This document shows, piece after piece, positions 49,128-58,660 of a stretch of 64,000 nucleotides of DNA. Each line of letters starts with the position of its first letter. The first letter of the stretch is position 1. Below the pieces are notes generated by a model. It saw only the letters and a program-made list of their open reading frames with translations. It was not told the origin of the DNA and did not search any database. The stretch spans positions 186,001 through 250,000 of the forward strand of contig NZ_VAWG01000003.1 in NCBI RefSeq assembly GCF_005869875.1, given 5' to 3'. The position numbers were made by a program, and so were the translations under genes. The stretch comes from Paenibacillus pinistramenti. Its GTDB lineage: Bacteria; Bacillota; Bacilli; Paenibacillales; Paenibacillaceae.

Positions 49128-50033
49128 ATGAATAAGGAATTTGGAAATAAGGATTTTGGAAAAATCACCTATGCGTTATTTCAAGAATCTGTGCCAACCG
49201 GCTTCCATAACAATCTGTCTGCGGAACTCCGCCCTCTTCTGGGGCGGCTTCCGCAGTCTTTTTTAGCGATTGGAGCTTACTTGGACGGTGAGCCTGCCGG
49301 CATTGCCCTCGCCCGGTATGACCATCCACCGGATGCCGGTGCTCATCTGCTTGGTATAGGAGTAGCCGTTGAAAGGCGCCGCTCAGGAATCGGCCGCGGA
49401 CTGATCGCAGAGCTCAGTGCGCTTCTGCGCAGGTCGGGGTTCAGCACCTTAAACACCGAGTATTTGAGCGGCTTGCGGCCTGACGCTGCCGAATCTCTTT
49501 TTCTACAGGCCTGCGGGTTTCAGACACCAGCCCCCGGCATTTACATCTGCGGCTGCCGGCTGGAATACTCCGTTCACGCGCCATGGGTAACCACATTGAA
49601 GCTCCCTGAGCCGTTTAGCTGCAGCCCTTTCAACTCTCTTACGAGTGAAGAAAGCGAGGAAATCCGGCAGGGACTCGGTCTCTGGTATCCGCCGATTCTG
49701 GACCCCTTCGCTGAAGAGGAGCTCATCGACCGGGAGCGGAGCGTCATTTTGCGCCATCAAGGAAGGCTGGCAGGCTGGATGATTCTTGAACCCTTTGATG
49801 CGAGAACCATTTTGTACAAAACGATGTTTGTCCGCAAGGAATATCAGAGAATGGCCCGCGGGGTTGCCTTAATGGCAGAGATCAGCCGCCGAATGATGCA
49901 GGATCCGGTGTATGAGGAATTTGTCTTCTTTGTGGAGGCGGACAACCGCCCCATGGCAAAATTCCTTGAGAAGCATATTGTCTCCGAGCAGCTGAGGAAG
50001 GAAGTGCTGTGGAGGACCAGGAAGGCTCTTTAA
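49128..50033 (+). CDS. Tandem GNAT-family N-acetyltransferase
   Basis: A 301-residue protein with two GNAT-like halves. The first (about 1-145) has the acetyl-CoA loop LLGIGVAVERRRSGIGRGLIAELSALL. The second (about 180-301) shows LAGWMILEPFDARTILYKTMFVRKEYQRMARGVALMAEISRRM, with a weaker loop. Such proteins acetylate small amines or N-termini; the target is unknown. The ATG lies 2 bp after the stop of the SLH-protein gene (TGATTATG), so it is translated from the same mRNA. That pairing of an exported wall protein with a cytoplasmic acetyltransferase is unexpected. Confidence 0.85.
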   Translation: MNKEFGNKDFGKITYALFQESVPTGFHNNLSAELRPLLGRLPQSFLAIGAYLDGEPAGIALARYDHPPDAGAHLLGIGVAVERRRSGIGRGLIAELSALLRRSGFSTLNTEYLSGLRPDAAESLFLQACGFQTPAPGIYICGCRLEYSVHAPWVTTLKLPEPFSCSPFNSLTSEESEEIRQGLGLWYPPILDPFAEEELIDRERSVILRHQGRLAGWMILEPFDARTILYKTMFVRKEYQRMARGVALMAEISRRMMQDPVYEEFVFFVEADNRPMAKFLEKHIVSEQLRKEVLWRTRKAL

Positions 50034-50053
50034 CAATTATTCGATCTTCGGTA

Positions 50054-50061
50054 TCCGATAA
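50054..50061 (+). promoter_or_regulatory. Possible sigma-D -10 element of the second MCP gene
   Basis: TCCGATAA matches the motility sigma -10 (GCCGATAA) at 7 of 8 bases and lies 86 bp before the MCP start. There is no TAAA at the usual 15-bp distance, so the promoter is doubtful. Confidence 0.3.
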
Positions 50062-50146
50062 TCTATTTGCACAAAAACAGAATTGATCGAAGTGCATCCG
50101 CTGCCAACTACGAATCATTTACATCAGAGAGGAAGAAACAGCAGCT

Positions 50147-52207
50147 ATGGACAGACAGAACAGAATCAGAACAATCAACATCAACTGGAAGAAACTTTGG
50201 ACATCACTATTAAGCGTCCGCTCACGGCTGACGATCTCCTTTTTAGCTGTACTGCTCATTCCGAGCCTTTTGATCGGATATTTTGCTTATGATACCGCTA
50301 AAGACCAGGTTCAGCAGCAGATGATGGATAAAGCATCCACAAGCGTTAACATGATCAATGCGGTCATTAATCAGTTCATCCAGTCCAAAGAAAGAGAAGC
50401 AGAGACGCTCGCACAATCCCTGAACGCCAGCACGGTTGACACACAGGAAGGCTCTAATATCGGGGTCAGTCCTGAAGCATCCCGTGTCCTGGATATTTTT
50501 AAGAATGCCCATCCCGAAATTGAATTGGCCTACATAGGTACGGAAGACGGTGTTTATATTAACGCTCCTTCCGACATCAAGAACCCGGCGGATTATGATC
50601 CGAGAGAACGGCCGTGGTATAAGCAGGCTATGGACAACAAAGGTAAAATCGTCATCTCCCCCGTGAACACCTCTCAGGCAACCGGGAATCTGGTTATCAC
50701 CATTGCCAGAACCACTCCGGACGGCAAAGGGGTAACGGCCATAGATGTAAATCTGGATAAAATCAAAGAAAGCGCGAAATCCGTTACGATCGGCAACAAA
50801 GGTTATGTCTATATTCTGGACGGCGAGAAGACCTTCATCTATCACCCGGAAAAAGCCGCCGGCACCACAGCACCGGACAATGCCCAGAACGCAAACCTTT
50901 TCAAGAGCACGAGCGGCACCTTCCAGTATCTGTATAACAATCAGGATTACAAGGAAATGGTGTTTACAACGAACGAACTAACCGACTGGAAAATTGCCGG
51001 AACCTTCTATACGTCCGAATTCTCCGACAGTGCAGCACCGATTCTAAGAACCACTCTGTATGTCATAATTCTCTTCGTGGTGTTGGGCACGATACTGGCG
51101 TATGCCATCACACGTTCCATTACCAAACCGCTTAAGAACCTTATTGCCGCAACGAAGAAGATGGGCAGCGGAGATTTGACTGAGGAATTTCACTATACGA
51201 AGCGTAATGAGCTTGGGGAACTAGGGGCCAGCTTCAATCAGATGCAGAATTCCATCCGGATGATTCTCTCGAACGTAATTGAAACAGCCACCCAGGTCGC
51301 AGCTTCCTCGGAGGAGCTCACTGCCAGCTCGGAGCAAACCACGAAAGCAACCGAGCAAATTGCCCAGTATGCACAGCAGATGGCCGAAGGCGCCGAGGTC
51401 CAGGTCAGACACGTAGAAGCTTCGGCTGAAACCGGCGATCAAGTCGCTGAACGTTCCCATGAGATTGTTGCCAGTGTCAGCGCTTTGGAGAGTACAGCCT
51501 CCAATACTTCCCTTCAAACTCAAGAAGGCGGAAGAGCTGTAAAGACAGCGGTTGAGCAGATGAATTCGATTCAGAGCAAGGTCTCTTCCCTGTCTACTGT
51601 AATTCAAAATCTGGGCGACCGTTCTGCTGAAATCGGCAGTATTGTCAGTGTTATTCAGGATATTTCGGGACAAACCGGTCTGCTGGCGCTGAATGCCGCT
51701 ATTGAAGCGGCAAGAGCCGGCGAGCAGGGCCGGGGATTTGCCGTAGTCGCAGATGAAGTCCGCAAGCTGGCGGATCAATCTGAAGCCGCAACGAAACAAA
51801 TCACCGGATTAATCCAGGCCATTCAAGCCGAAATCACCCAAGTCATCAGCTCCGTTCATTCTGCAACCAATGAGGTCAATGACGGCATTGCGGTCATCCA
51901 TCATACCGGGGCAAGATTTGATGGAATCCGGCAGGCAATTGAGCAGATTACAGAGCAGATCCAAACGGTATCCGAACACTCCAGTTCAATCTCACAGGGA
52001 ACCGTCCAGATGGCTGAATCGCTGCAAAATATTTCTTCCGTGTCGGCAGAAGCCTCCTCTTCCACCCAAAATGTGGCTGCTGCAGCCCAGCAGACGCTTG
52101 CTTCCATGGAAGAAATCGCTTCTTCAGCCGGCGCTTTGTCCCATATGGCTGAGGAGCTCCAGACTCTGACTAATACATTTAAACTCTATAAAGATACCAA
52201 TCAGTAA
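50147..52207 (+). CDS. Methyl-accepting chemotaxis protein, dCache sensor
   Basis: A 686-residue chemoreceptor. Layout: TM1 ([21 protein letters not shown]), dCache_1 with [14 protein letters not shown]2 ([20 protein letters not shown]), HAMP ([21 protein letters not shown]) and signalling domain with [34 protein letters not shown]. The TM1-dCache organisation is the same as in the MCP at 44680, and the first 60 residues are clearly related ([21 protein letters not shown] against [21 protein letters not shown]), so the two probably arose by duplication and diverged in the ligand domain. ATG 50147 has AGAGAGGAAG upstream. Confidence 0.95.
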   Translation: MDRQNRIRTININWKKLWTSLLSVRSRLTISFLAVLLIPSLLIGYFAYDTAKDQVQQQMMDKASTSVNMINAVINQFIQSKEREAETLAQSLNASTVDTQEGSNIGVSPEASRVLDIFKNAHPEIELAYIGTEDGVYINAPSDIKNPADYDPRERPWYKQAMDNKGKIVISPVNTSQATGNLVITIARTTPDGKGVTAIDVNLDKIKESAKSVTIGNKGYVYILDGEKTFIYHPEKAAGTTAPDNAQNANLFKSTSGTFQYLYNNQDYKEMVFTTNELTDWKIAGTFYTSEFSDSAAPILRTTLYVIILFVVLGTILAYAITRSITKPLKNLIAATKKMGSGDLTEEFHYTKRNELGELGASFNQMQNSIRMILSNVIETATQVAASSEELTASSEQTTKATEQIAQYAQQMAEGAEVQVRHVEASAETGDQVAERSHEIVASVSALESTASNTSLQTQEGGRAVKTAVEQMNSIQSKVSSLSTVIQNLGDRSAEIGSIVSVIQDISGQTGLLALNAAIEAARAGEQGRGFAVVADEVRKLADQSEAATKQITGLIQAIQAEITQVISSVHSATNEVNDGIAVIHHTGARFDGIRQAIEQITEQIQTVSEHSSSISQGTVQMAESLQNISSVSAEASSSTQNVAAAAQQTLASMEEIASSAGALSHMAEELQTLTNTFKLYKDTNQ

Positions 52208-52280
52208 TAAACGCTGCACGCTGAAATACATTTCAACATTTCAATATTTCAACATTTTAACATTTTCAAAATGCGTATCC

Positions 52281-52315
52281 AGGCACCTGAAGGCTGACCA
52301 GCCTTCGGTGCTTTT
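52281..52315 (+). terminator. Terminator of the second MCP gene
   Basis: GGCACC-GAAGGCTG and AGCCTTC-GGTGC pair closely around a three-base loop, followed by TTTTCTTAT. Confidence 0.85.
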
Positions 52316-52426
52316 CTTATATATAGGTAAAACCGCTTAAGCTGATTCACTTTAAATATTTCTCTAATTCTGCAATCCCGCGTAAAATATCAGACAAAGA
52401 ACAGCGCATCCGAAAGGGGTATGCAA

Positions 52427-53185
52427 ATGAATCAGCAATGGAACACTGGCACTTATGATTCAGCCATGTCATTTGTTTCACAGTATGGAGAATCTCTCAT
52501 TGGCCTGCTCAAGCCGCAGCACGGCGAACGGATCCTGGACTGGGGCTGCGGCTCCGGGGACCTGGCCTCCATTATTGCCCAAAGCGGAGCTGAAGTGACC
52601 GGAATCGACGCTTCGCCGGCGATGATTGAAGCTGCGCGGGCCAAATATCCGCAACTGAGGTTTATTCTGGCTGACGGCCAGTCGTATACCGCCGAGCAGC
52701 CGGCCGACGCCGTCTTCAGCAATGCAGCGCTGCATTGGCTGCAGGATGCAGACGGCGCTGCCGCCTCCATCGCCGCAAGCCTGCGCCCGGGCGGCAGATT
52801 CATCGCCGAATTCGGCGGGCACGGCAATATCGCCTCCGTTACGGCCGCTCTGCCGGGCGCCTTTGAAGCTGCAGGCTTAAGCGGACAGCTGCAGCTGCCC
52901 TGGTATTTTCCAAGCATCGGCCAATATGCCTCCCTGCTCGAAACGCACGGGTTCACCGTTGAACTCGCCCACTGCTTCGATCGTCCGACTCCATTAGAAG
53001 GCGGCGAGCAGGGCCTGCGGATGTGGGTGGACGTATTTGCAAACGGCATACTCAGCGTGCTCTCCCCCTCCGAAAGGGACACCGTTCTGGATTACCTGGA
53101 TACGGCCTTAAAGCCTGTTCTGTTCCGCGATGGCCGCTGGATAATGGATTACCGCAGAATCAGGGTGGCAGCTGTGAAGCGTTAA
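52427..53185 (+). CDS. Class I SAM-dependent methyltransferase
   Basis: A 252-residue methyltransferase of the UbiE/Tam type. Motif I is ERILDWGCGSGDLASII, the acidic motif II is VTGIDASPAMIEAARAKYP, and ADAVFSNAALHWLQDADGAAASIAASLRPGGRFIAEFGG resembles the trans-aconitate methyltransferase group (FSNAALHW, then EFGG). The substrate is unproven. ATG 52427 is preferred because AGGGG lies seven bases upstream; an ATG at 52421 lies within the spacer. It stands alone with convergent neighbour genes. Confidence 0.88.
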   Translation: MNQQWNTGTYDSAMSFVSQYGESLIGLLKPQHGERILDWGCGSGDLASIIAQSGAEVTGIDASPAMIEAARAKYPQLRFILADGQSYTAEQPADAVFSNAALHWLQDADGAAASIAASLRPGGRFIAEFGGHGNIASVTAALPGAFEAAGLSGQLQLPWYFPSIGQYASLLETHGFTVELAHCFDRPTPLEGGEQGLRMWVDVFANGILSVLSPSERDTVLDYLDTALKPVLFRDGRWIMDYRRIRVAAVKR

Positions 53186-53319
53186 GCTGGAGGCTTTTAG
53201 AACAACCGCTCCATTTATGGGGATGGTACCGGCTCTTGCTCCAGCTCCAGCTCCAGCTTCAGCTCAGGCTTCAGCGCCGGACAGACTGTCTGCGGCTGGG
53301 CTGGGCGGCATGGCCTCCT

Positions 53320-54231
53320 TCATGCCGTCCAATGTGCGGGACGGCTGACTCCTACAGGCAGCTTCGTCGCAGCATCTCCTCTTGCGGCATTCAGCTGCGC
53401 CTGGGTCACGAACAGGCTTCCCGTCAAGTCCGCTCCCCGCAGGTCGGCATCCCGAAGGTCGGCGCCTATCAGATCGGCCGATCTCAGGTCTGCTCCCCGC
53501 AAATCCGCGGCGATCAAATAAGCTCCCCGCAGGCTGGTGCAGCTGAGATTCGCCTTCCGTAGGTCAGCGCCCATCAGATCCGCCCCTCGCCCCGCCTTTT
53601 TCGGCCTTGGGACAGCATTCTGCAGCCGGAGGGCCGCTTCCTTTCGTACAAGCTCGCTCACTTGAAGCAGCAATGCGCTGATTTCGGCCCGGTATGCGCC
53701 AACATTGAAGCCTGCGCCTGCGTTGAAGCCGGCAAGTTCATCGGCACCCAGCGCTGTTATCCGTTCCGTCTCCCGCTGCGCTTCTTCCAGTTGAAGATGC
53801 AGAGGTTCAGCCGCCCTTAGCGTTAAGGCTTCGCTTAGATACCAGAGCAGCTCATGGAGCTGCCACATGACCGGAAAAACATCAAACATCTGCTGCGCGG
53901 CGCCCGTCTGCTCCCTCCAGCTTCTTCCCCCAAAGGTCTCTTGGGATACCTTCTGTCCGGCGCCAAAACAGTCATAAACCGTGCAGCCCCGGTATCCCCG
54001 CTCCCGCAGCGAGCCGTGAATGCTGCACCTAAAGTCCTCACCGAGGTGATGGCAGGCCTTCCCGCCCGGCTTGTCCGCCGCAAAATCCGCAGACGCTGCG
54101 AACGGCAGTGCTGCACAGCACAAGCCGAAGCATTTTTCACAATCGGCCTTCAGGCTTGACCGCAGCTTCAGCAGCGAATGCTTATCTTCTAACTCTCTAT
54201 CAAGCCTAAAATTCTCAACAGGACCCGACAT
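53320..54231 (-). CDS. Pentapeptide-repeat protein with Cys-rich N-terminal region
   Basis: A 303-residue protein in two parts. The N-terminal Cys/His-rich part, [26 protein letters not shown] here ([51 protein letters not shown]), may bind metal. Residues about 215-285 are pentapeptide repeats of the A(D/N)LRG type ([31 protein letters not shown]), which form a four-sided beta helix. Some pentapeptide proteins mimic DNA and protect gyrase, but that cannot be assumed here. ATG 54231 has a strong AAGGAGTGA. Its 3' side faces the methyltransferase gene. Confidence 0.85.
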   Translation of the reverse strand: MSGPVENFRLDRELEDKHSLLKLRSSLKADCEKCFGLCCAALPFAASADFAADKPGGKACHHLGEDFRCSIHGSLRERGYRGCTVYDCFGAGQKVSQETFGGRSWREQTGAAQQMFDVFPVMWQLHELLWYLSEALTLRAAEPLHLQLEEAQRETERITALGADELAGFNAGAGFNVGAYRAEISALLLQVSELVRKEAALRLQNAVPRPKKAGRGADLMGADLRKANLSCTSLRGAYLIAADLRGADLRSADLIGADLRDADLRGADLTGSLFVTQAQLNAARGDAATKLPVGVSRPAHWTA

Positions 54232-54563
54232 CTATCTTCACTCCTTACTTGGCAGTGCCAAAAGCTCATTATTCTTTCCATTGTACCAGAATCAGCCAGA
54301 ATTCTTGGGATAAGTACGCGCTCAATAAAGCAGCCATGGGCACGCAGAACTACCCCCGGCCGGACAGCCGGGGGTGTATTTGGTGAAGCGCCTGGCTACT
54401 GGACGGAATGATACCAGATATTATGATGCCGGATGGAGTAATGCTCAATCGAGTGATGCAGAATCGAGTGATGCTCATTCGAATGATGCTGGATGAAGCG
54501 ATAACCTGTAATCTGCCGCTGCCGCAATCTTTTGCGCTAATCTGCCATTATGCGGTTATGCCG
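54232..54563. other. 332-bp intergenic region with hairpin and tandem repeat
   Basis: There is no convincing gene here. It holds a GC-rich hairpin (CCCCCGGC/GCCGGGGG, about 54351-54376) with no T-run, and an imperfect 15-bp tandem repeat around 54432-54496 (consensus ATCGAGTGATGCTCA). On the minus strand it is the region from the end of the serine hydrolase to the start of the pentapeptide gene. Confidence 0.6.
54432..54496. repeat. 15-bp imperfect tandem repeat
   Basis: About four to five units resembling ATCGAGTGATGCTCA, with changes at a few positions. It lies just beyond the 3' end of the serine hydrolase gene. In one frame it would encode a five-residue repeat, but there is no supporting start or SD. 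Confidence 0.75.
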
Positions 54564-56069
54564 CTATGCCTTAATCCTCCCGCGCAGCACTTCTCCTTCC
54601 GTGTCTCCAAACGAGACGTTCACCCGGCTGCGCAGCTCAATTTCCTCCTGCTGGAATTGGACTTCTACTGTATAGCAGAACGGCGTTTCTATTCCGCGGA
54701 GCGTGAGGATCAGCTGCTCAGGCGTCTGCCAGGTGAAGGACCCGGCGACCTGCTCCCTTTCCAGCAGAGTCAGCTGTCCGTGCCTCCATGTTCCCCGTCC
54801 AAACTCAAGCTTCTCTTCGCCAAGCGCATGCTGTATGCTCAGCACTGCAGTTTCATCGTCAAACTGAACACGAGTATGTTCGATTCCAAGACCATTGTCT
54901 GCCAAACTGTAGATCCGGCCTTCCACGGCCTCTTCCAGTTCGGAACCTGCCTGCAATTGCGGCGGTGCCAGCCGGAGCTCTTGAAGACAGCGCTGCAGCT
55001 CAGCTGACTCCTCCAAAGCAGCAGCTCCTTCCTGCCCGAAACCGCCCTGCTGATCCGAAGCTTCCTCTGAATCGGAAGTTTCTTCAAATAGATCAGCAGT
55101 TCCTTCAAATGCTCCCAGCAGATGCTGCCATACGCCATCGAGTACACCCTGCAAATCGTTCGTTCCAGAGGTCAAGGCGATGACGGCATCGTATTGCTCC
55201 AGAACGATACAGAATTGGCCAAACGCCCCGTCCCCGCGGTATGCGCCATGCCGGCAACGCCAAAACTGATAGCCGTAGCCCTGCGTCCAGTCGCTGTCGC
55301 CGCCGTCGCCATTCGAAATCTGTTTCGTGGTGGCCGTTTCGATCCAGCTTTCCTCCAGCAGCCTCTTTCCGTCCCAGACGCCTTTCTGCAGATACAGCTG
55401 CCCAAATTTAGCGATATCTTCTGTTGTAACTCTTAATCCATATCCTCCTGTATTAATTCCTCGCGGATCGCTCTCCCAGGCCGGGTGTTCAATTCCCAGC
55501 GGTTCAAAGAGCCGGGGCTGCAAGAACTCCAGCAGCGTCTGGCCGGTAACCTTCTGCAAAATGGCTGACAGCATATAAGTAGCACCCGTATTGTATACAA
55601 AGAAAGTTCCGGGTTCATGCTCAACGGGCATCTCCAGAAACCCCCGTACCCAATTCCCGTCTTCCTGCCGGTGCATGGCTTCCATTGGATCGGCAGCTTG
55701 ACCGGTGCCCATCGTAAGCAAATGTCTAACCTTCATCGCAGCCAGATTATCCGGCACCTCCTCAGGCTGATCATCCGGGAAGAAGGAAATCACTGCATCG
55801 TCCACACTTAAATATCCTTCATGTACGGCCATCCCGATTGCTGTAGAGGTGAAGCTCTTACTCAGCGAGAACAGCATATGCGGAAGTTCAGGACGGTAAG
55901 GCTCCCACCAGCCCTCCGCGGCAACATGTCCATGCCGGAGAAGCATCAGGCTGTGTGTTTCGATTGAATGCGCTTTCAGATACGTTAGAAAATCAATGAC
56001 CTTTTGTGCGGAAATGCCTAAATCCTTCAGACTTTTTCTTGGAAGTGACTTTTGCGTAGAACTGATCAT
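54564..56069 (-). CDS. Serine hydrolase, class C beta-lactamase fold
   Basis: A 501-residue protein of the beta-lactamase-related serine hydrolase group (esterases, D-aminopeptidases, PBP4*-like). The nucleophile motif is MLFSLSKSFTSTAIG (SxxK), the second motif is FFVYNTGATYML (YxN-type) and the third is near YGYQFWRCRHGAYRGDGAFGQFC. There is no signal peptide. The domain ends near residue 330; the remaining 170 residues start with an acidic linker (FEGTADLFEETSDSEEASDQQGG) and a beta-rich domain. ATG 56069 follows GGGAGAG by eight bases. The substrate is unknown; antibiotic resistance should not be inferred. Confidence 0.87.
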   Translation of the reverse strand: MISSTQKSLPRKSLKDLGISAQKVIDFLTYLKAHSIETHSLMLLRHGHVAAEGWWEPYRPELPHMLFSLSKSFTSTAIGMAVHEGYLSVDDAVISFFPDDQPEEVPDNLAAMKVRHLLTMGTGQAADPMEAMHRQEDGNWVRGFLEMPVEHEPGTFFVYNTGATYMLSAILQKVTGQTLLEFLQPRLFEPLGIEHPAWESDPRGINTGGYGLRVTTEDIAKFGQLYLQKGVWDGKRLLEESWIETATTKQISNGDGGDSDWTQGYGYQFWRCRHGAYRGDGAFGQFCIVLEQYDAVIALTSGTNDLQGVLDGVWQHLLGAFEGTADLFEETSDSEEASDQQGGFGQEGAAALEESAELQRCLQELRLAPPQLQAGSELEEAVEGRIYSLADNGLGIEHTRVQFDDETAVLSIQHALGEEKLEFGRGTWRHGQLTLLEREQVAGSFTWQTPEQLILTLRGIETPFCYTVEVQFQQEEIELRSRVNVSFGDTEGEVLRGRIKA

Positions 56070-56277
56070 AACTTTGTCTCTCCCTTCATATGGATCATCA
56101 ACCGAGTTCATTATAACTCTTCCGCAAAGGGAAATGGAAGAAAAAGGTTGTGAAATTACAAACGTTCTTTAAACTATCAAAATTGCTGGCAGAGTAGAAA
56201 AAAACAAGTAGATTCACATCTAAAAATGGTATAATTCGGTATACCTCTGCGAAATTATACAGAAAGGGAAGTTGATT

Positions 56278-57867
56278 ATGAAGAAAGTGGCTGTGCTCCT
56301 ATGTCTATTAACTCTGCTGTTTCCATCGGCTGCCTTTGCGGCAGCTAATCAGGCCCAAATGCAAGTGTTCCTGGACGGACAGAAAATGAATTTCCCTAAC
56401 AAACCAATTGTCCAGAACGGGACAACACTGGTTCCTTTTCGAAATCTGTTCGAAGCGCTTGGGATTTCCATCCAGTATGACCAGTCTACCAAAACGATTA
56501 CTGCAACCAAGCAAAGCACGACCGTTATTTTGACAATTGGGCAGACCAATGTGTACAAGAACGGGAAAGTAATGAAACTCAGCGTTCCGCCGCAAGGGAT
56601 TAAAGGCGTCACCTACGTACCTCTGCGTTTTGTCAGCCAATCCTTTAATTACGGGCTTGAATTAAGCGGCAACGAAATTTATATCATTTCTCCTGTCTCT
56701 TCGAGTACAGCAGCTGCGTCCGGATCAAGTTCCACAGTCCAAAGCTCCCAATCCGGCACAACCACCGGAGCGTCGGATAATCTAACCGTTGAGCAAATCG
56801 GTGAATTTAGCGACCGTGTTGTGTACATAGAGGCTTTGGATAGCAGCGGCACCGCCTTTGCCTCCGGAAGCGGGGTCATTGTAGGAAGCAGCGGAGAAAT
56901 CCTGACGAACTACCACGTCATCGAAGGCGCGGCAAGCGCCAAAGTATACATTAACGAAACTCAGTCCTTTACGACGTCCTATGTTACGCTCGTAGACAAA
57001 GACCGGGACCTGGCCCTGCTCCAGATTAATACAAGCGGACTTCCTGCTGTTTCAATCGGAGATTCGTCCGCGCTTAAATTGGGTCAGACCGTTGTAGCGA
57101 TCGGTTCTCCGCTCGGTTTCACCAATACGTTATCGACAGGCAATGTAAGTGCAACGAGCCGGACCGTTGAAGGCAGCACGTATATTCAGTTCACAGCTCC
57201 AATTGACCACGGAAGCAGCGGCGGCGCTCTCTTTAATATGCATGGGGAGCTTGTCGGCATTACTTCGGCTGCAATCGTGAGCAATGCAGAGATTAACCTG
57301 GCTATCCCATCGAATGATGTAAAGACCTTCCTTCAACAAACCAGGGTGACAACAGCCATGTCTGCTTTATCTCCCGCTGTATCCGCCAGTTCTTCATCAT
57401 CGTCTTCCTCAACGATGACGGCATCCGAACTGCAGTCCTATCTGAATAACAATTATGGTTCCCTAACCTTCAAAGACTTGACTCTAGACTTTGACTGGAG
57501 CGTCTTCATGTCAGATGACAATAAGACCTACCTGATTTCAGGTACGATGTATGACGGGACGCAATGGTCGGACTGGGCCAAATATCAGGCAGAAGACAGT
57601 TCTTCCATGCCGGCAATGCTTTATTACGTTCTGACTGAATTACATGATGAGAAAGGAATAACCAATGCCTTCATCGGTTTGGACTTATACAGCCATTTCA
57701 GCAGCTATCCTTCATCCTTTCCTGCCTCTTCCATAACCTCGGACAGCAGCGGATACACCGTATATTACAATTTCATTTACGGTGCAATCGATTATGAAAG
57801 TGGATACTTCATCTATAACCTGGATCCTGAATCCTCGGATTCGATTGAAAGCATCTCTATCAACTAG
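56278..57867 (+). CDS. Secreted HtrA-like serine protease with Cu-amine-oxidase N-type domain
   Basis: A 529-residue exported protein. A signal peptide (VAVLLCLLTLLFPSAAFA) is followed by a copper-amine-oxidase N-like stalk domain (VFLDGQKMNFPNKPIVQNGTTLVPFRNLFEALG through YVPLRFVSQSFNYGLELSGNEIYI, about 26-140), a Ser/Thr linker, and a trypsin-like domain: His213 (TNYHVIEGA), Asp244 (DRDLALLQI), Ser314 (DHGSSGGALF). A second Ser-rich linker leads to a 150-residue C-terminal domain I do not recognise. No PDZ domain is visible, unlike classic HtrA. ATG 56278 follows GAAAGGGAAG. It may act on wall or misfolded secreted proteins. Confidence 0.9.
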   Translation: MKKVAVLLCLLTLLFPSAAFAAANQAQMQVFLDGQKMNFPNKPIVQNGTTLVPFRNLFEALGISIQYDQSTKTITATKQSTTVILTIGQTNVYKNGKVMKLSVPPQGIKGVTYVPLRFVSQSFNYGLELSGNEIYIISPVSSSTAAASGSSSTVQSSQSGTTTGASDNLTVEQIGEFSDRVVYIEALDSSGTAFASGSGVIVGSSGEILTNYHVIEGAASAKVYINETQSFTTSYVTLVDKDRDLALLQINTSGLPAVSIGDSSALKLGQTVVAIGSPLGFTNTLSTGNVSATSRTVEGSTYIQFTAPIDHGSSGGALFNMHGELVGITSAAIVSNAEINLAIPSNDVKTFLQQTRVTTAMSALSPAVSASSSSSSSSTMTASELQSYLNNNYGSLTFKDLTLDFDWSVFMSDDNKTYLISGTMYDGTQWSDWAKYQAEDSSSMPAMLYYVLTELHDEKGITNAFIGLDLYSHFSSYPSSFPASSITSDSSGYTVYYNFIYGAIDYESGYFIYNLDPESSDSIESISIN

Positions 57868-57883
57868 AATCTAAAGCATGCTG

Positions 57884-57917
57884 AAAAGCATGAGCGCTGA
57901 TAAAGCCTCATGCTTTT
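57884..57917. terminator. Bidirectional terminator after the protease gene
   Basis: AAAAGCATGAG and CTCATGCTTTT form a perfect 11-bp stem, with TTTTCTTGCTTC on the plus strand and TTTTCAGC on the minus strand. It separates the protease gene from the convergent 230-residue gene. Confidence 0.87.
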
Positions 57918-57964
57918 CTTGCTTCTTGCTTCTACTCCGCTAATTAGATCGCTAATCTGCTTTC

Positions 57965-58657
57965 TTATTGGACAAAACAAGCCGAATCTCTGTGCTCTTC
58001 CTTTGTCTCCAAATGTCCGGACATCTTATCCAGCTCTACGGTCTCATACAGCAGATAGACGTAGTCCAGCGACTGCTGCAGATCCGGCATCTCTTTGGTA
58101 TACGTGTATCTATCTCCGCTTAACAACAAGACAATCTCCACCTCATCCGGCGGGCAGCCGTAAGCGCTGTTCCAGAACACATTCGCCAAATGAAGAAACG
58201 CTCTGACCAGCTCCGGATGATCTTCAACCAGAAACTTCTGAATTTTGAACCCGTGTCCCTGAGTCTGCTGCCAAACTGTATGAAAAATCACAGATAAATC
58301 CAGGTCAAACTCCCGAACGTTTGTCTCCAGCTGTTCGTACATGATCATAGGAGATTCATTCAGATAAGCCGAAGCCAGATGTGTCAGCGTTGATACAACA
58401 CGGTTATAAATTTCCCAATAATGGAGTGAGCTCCGGAAGCTCTCTTTGCTTCGGGGCCAGCGTCTGTTCAGCATCACCTGGATTGGGGTGTGCATTCGGA
58501 CATAGGGGTCCAGCGAGAAGAAATCGTTAATCGCATGGCCAACCGAATATTGAACCCTCTCCTGCCAGGTCATTTTGGAATTTAGATTCAAGGCAGGTGA
58601 GAGAATGCTGGAGCGAATCCAGGCCTCAAGCTCATAATCCACAATTGTCCGCGCCAT
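57965..58657 (-). CDS. Conserved hypothetical protein in the flavodoxin operon
   Basis: A 230-residue soluble, helix-rich protein with many Trp and Tyr residues (DYELEAWIRSSILSPALNLN, VGHAINDFFSLDPYVRMHTPIQ, LRSSLHYWEIYNRVVS-type segments). I do not recognise a family. It starts three bases after the flavodoxin stop and has no clear SD, so it is probably translated by coupling. It therefore shares the Fur-controlled promoter at 59153-59182, and a role under iron limitation is inferred from that alone. Confidence 0.7.
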   Translation of the reverse strand: MARTIVDYELEAWIRSSILSPALNLNSKMTWQERVQYSVGHAINDFFSLDPYVRMHTPIQVMLNRRWPRSKESFRSSLHYWEIYNRVVSTLTHLASAYLNESPMIMYEQLETNVREFDLDLSVIFHTVWQQTQGHGFKIQKFLVEDHPELVRAFLHLANVFWNSAYGCPPDEVEIVLLLSGDRYTYTKEMPDLQQSLDYVYLLYETVELDKMSGHLETKEEHRDSACFVQ

Positions 58658-58660
58658 AGG

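Noticed and set aside
54408..55007. 199-codon plus-strand frame starting in the 15-bp repeat
   Set aside because: Most of it is antisense to the serine hydrolase. The repeat-encoded start has no SD.
54564..56069. Antibiotic-resistance beta-lactamase
   Set aside because: It lacks a signal peptide and has motifs of the broader serine-hydrolase group, so resistance cannot be inferred.
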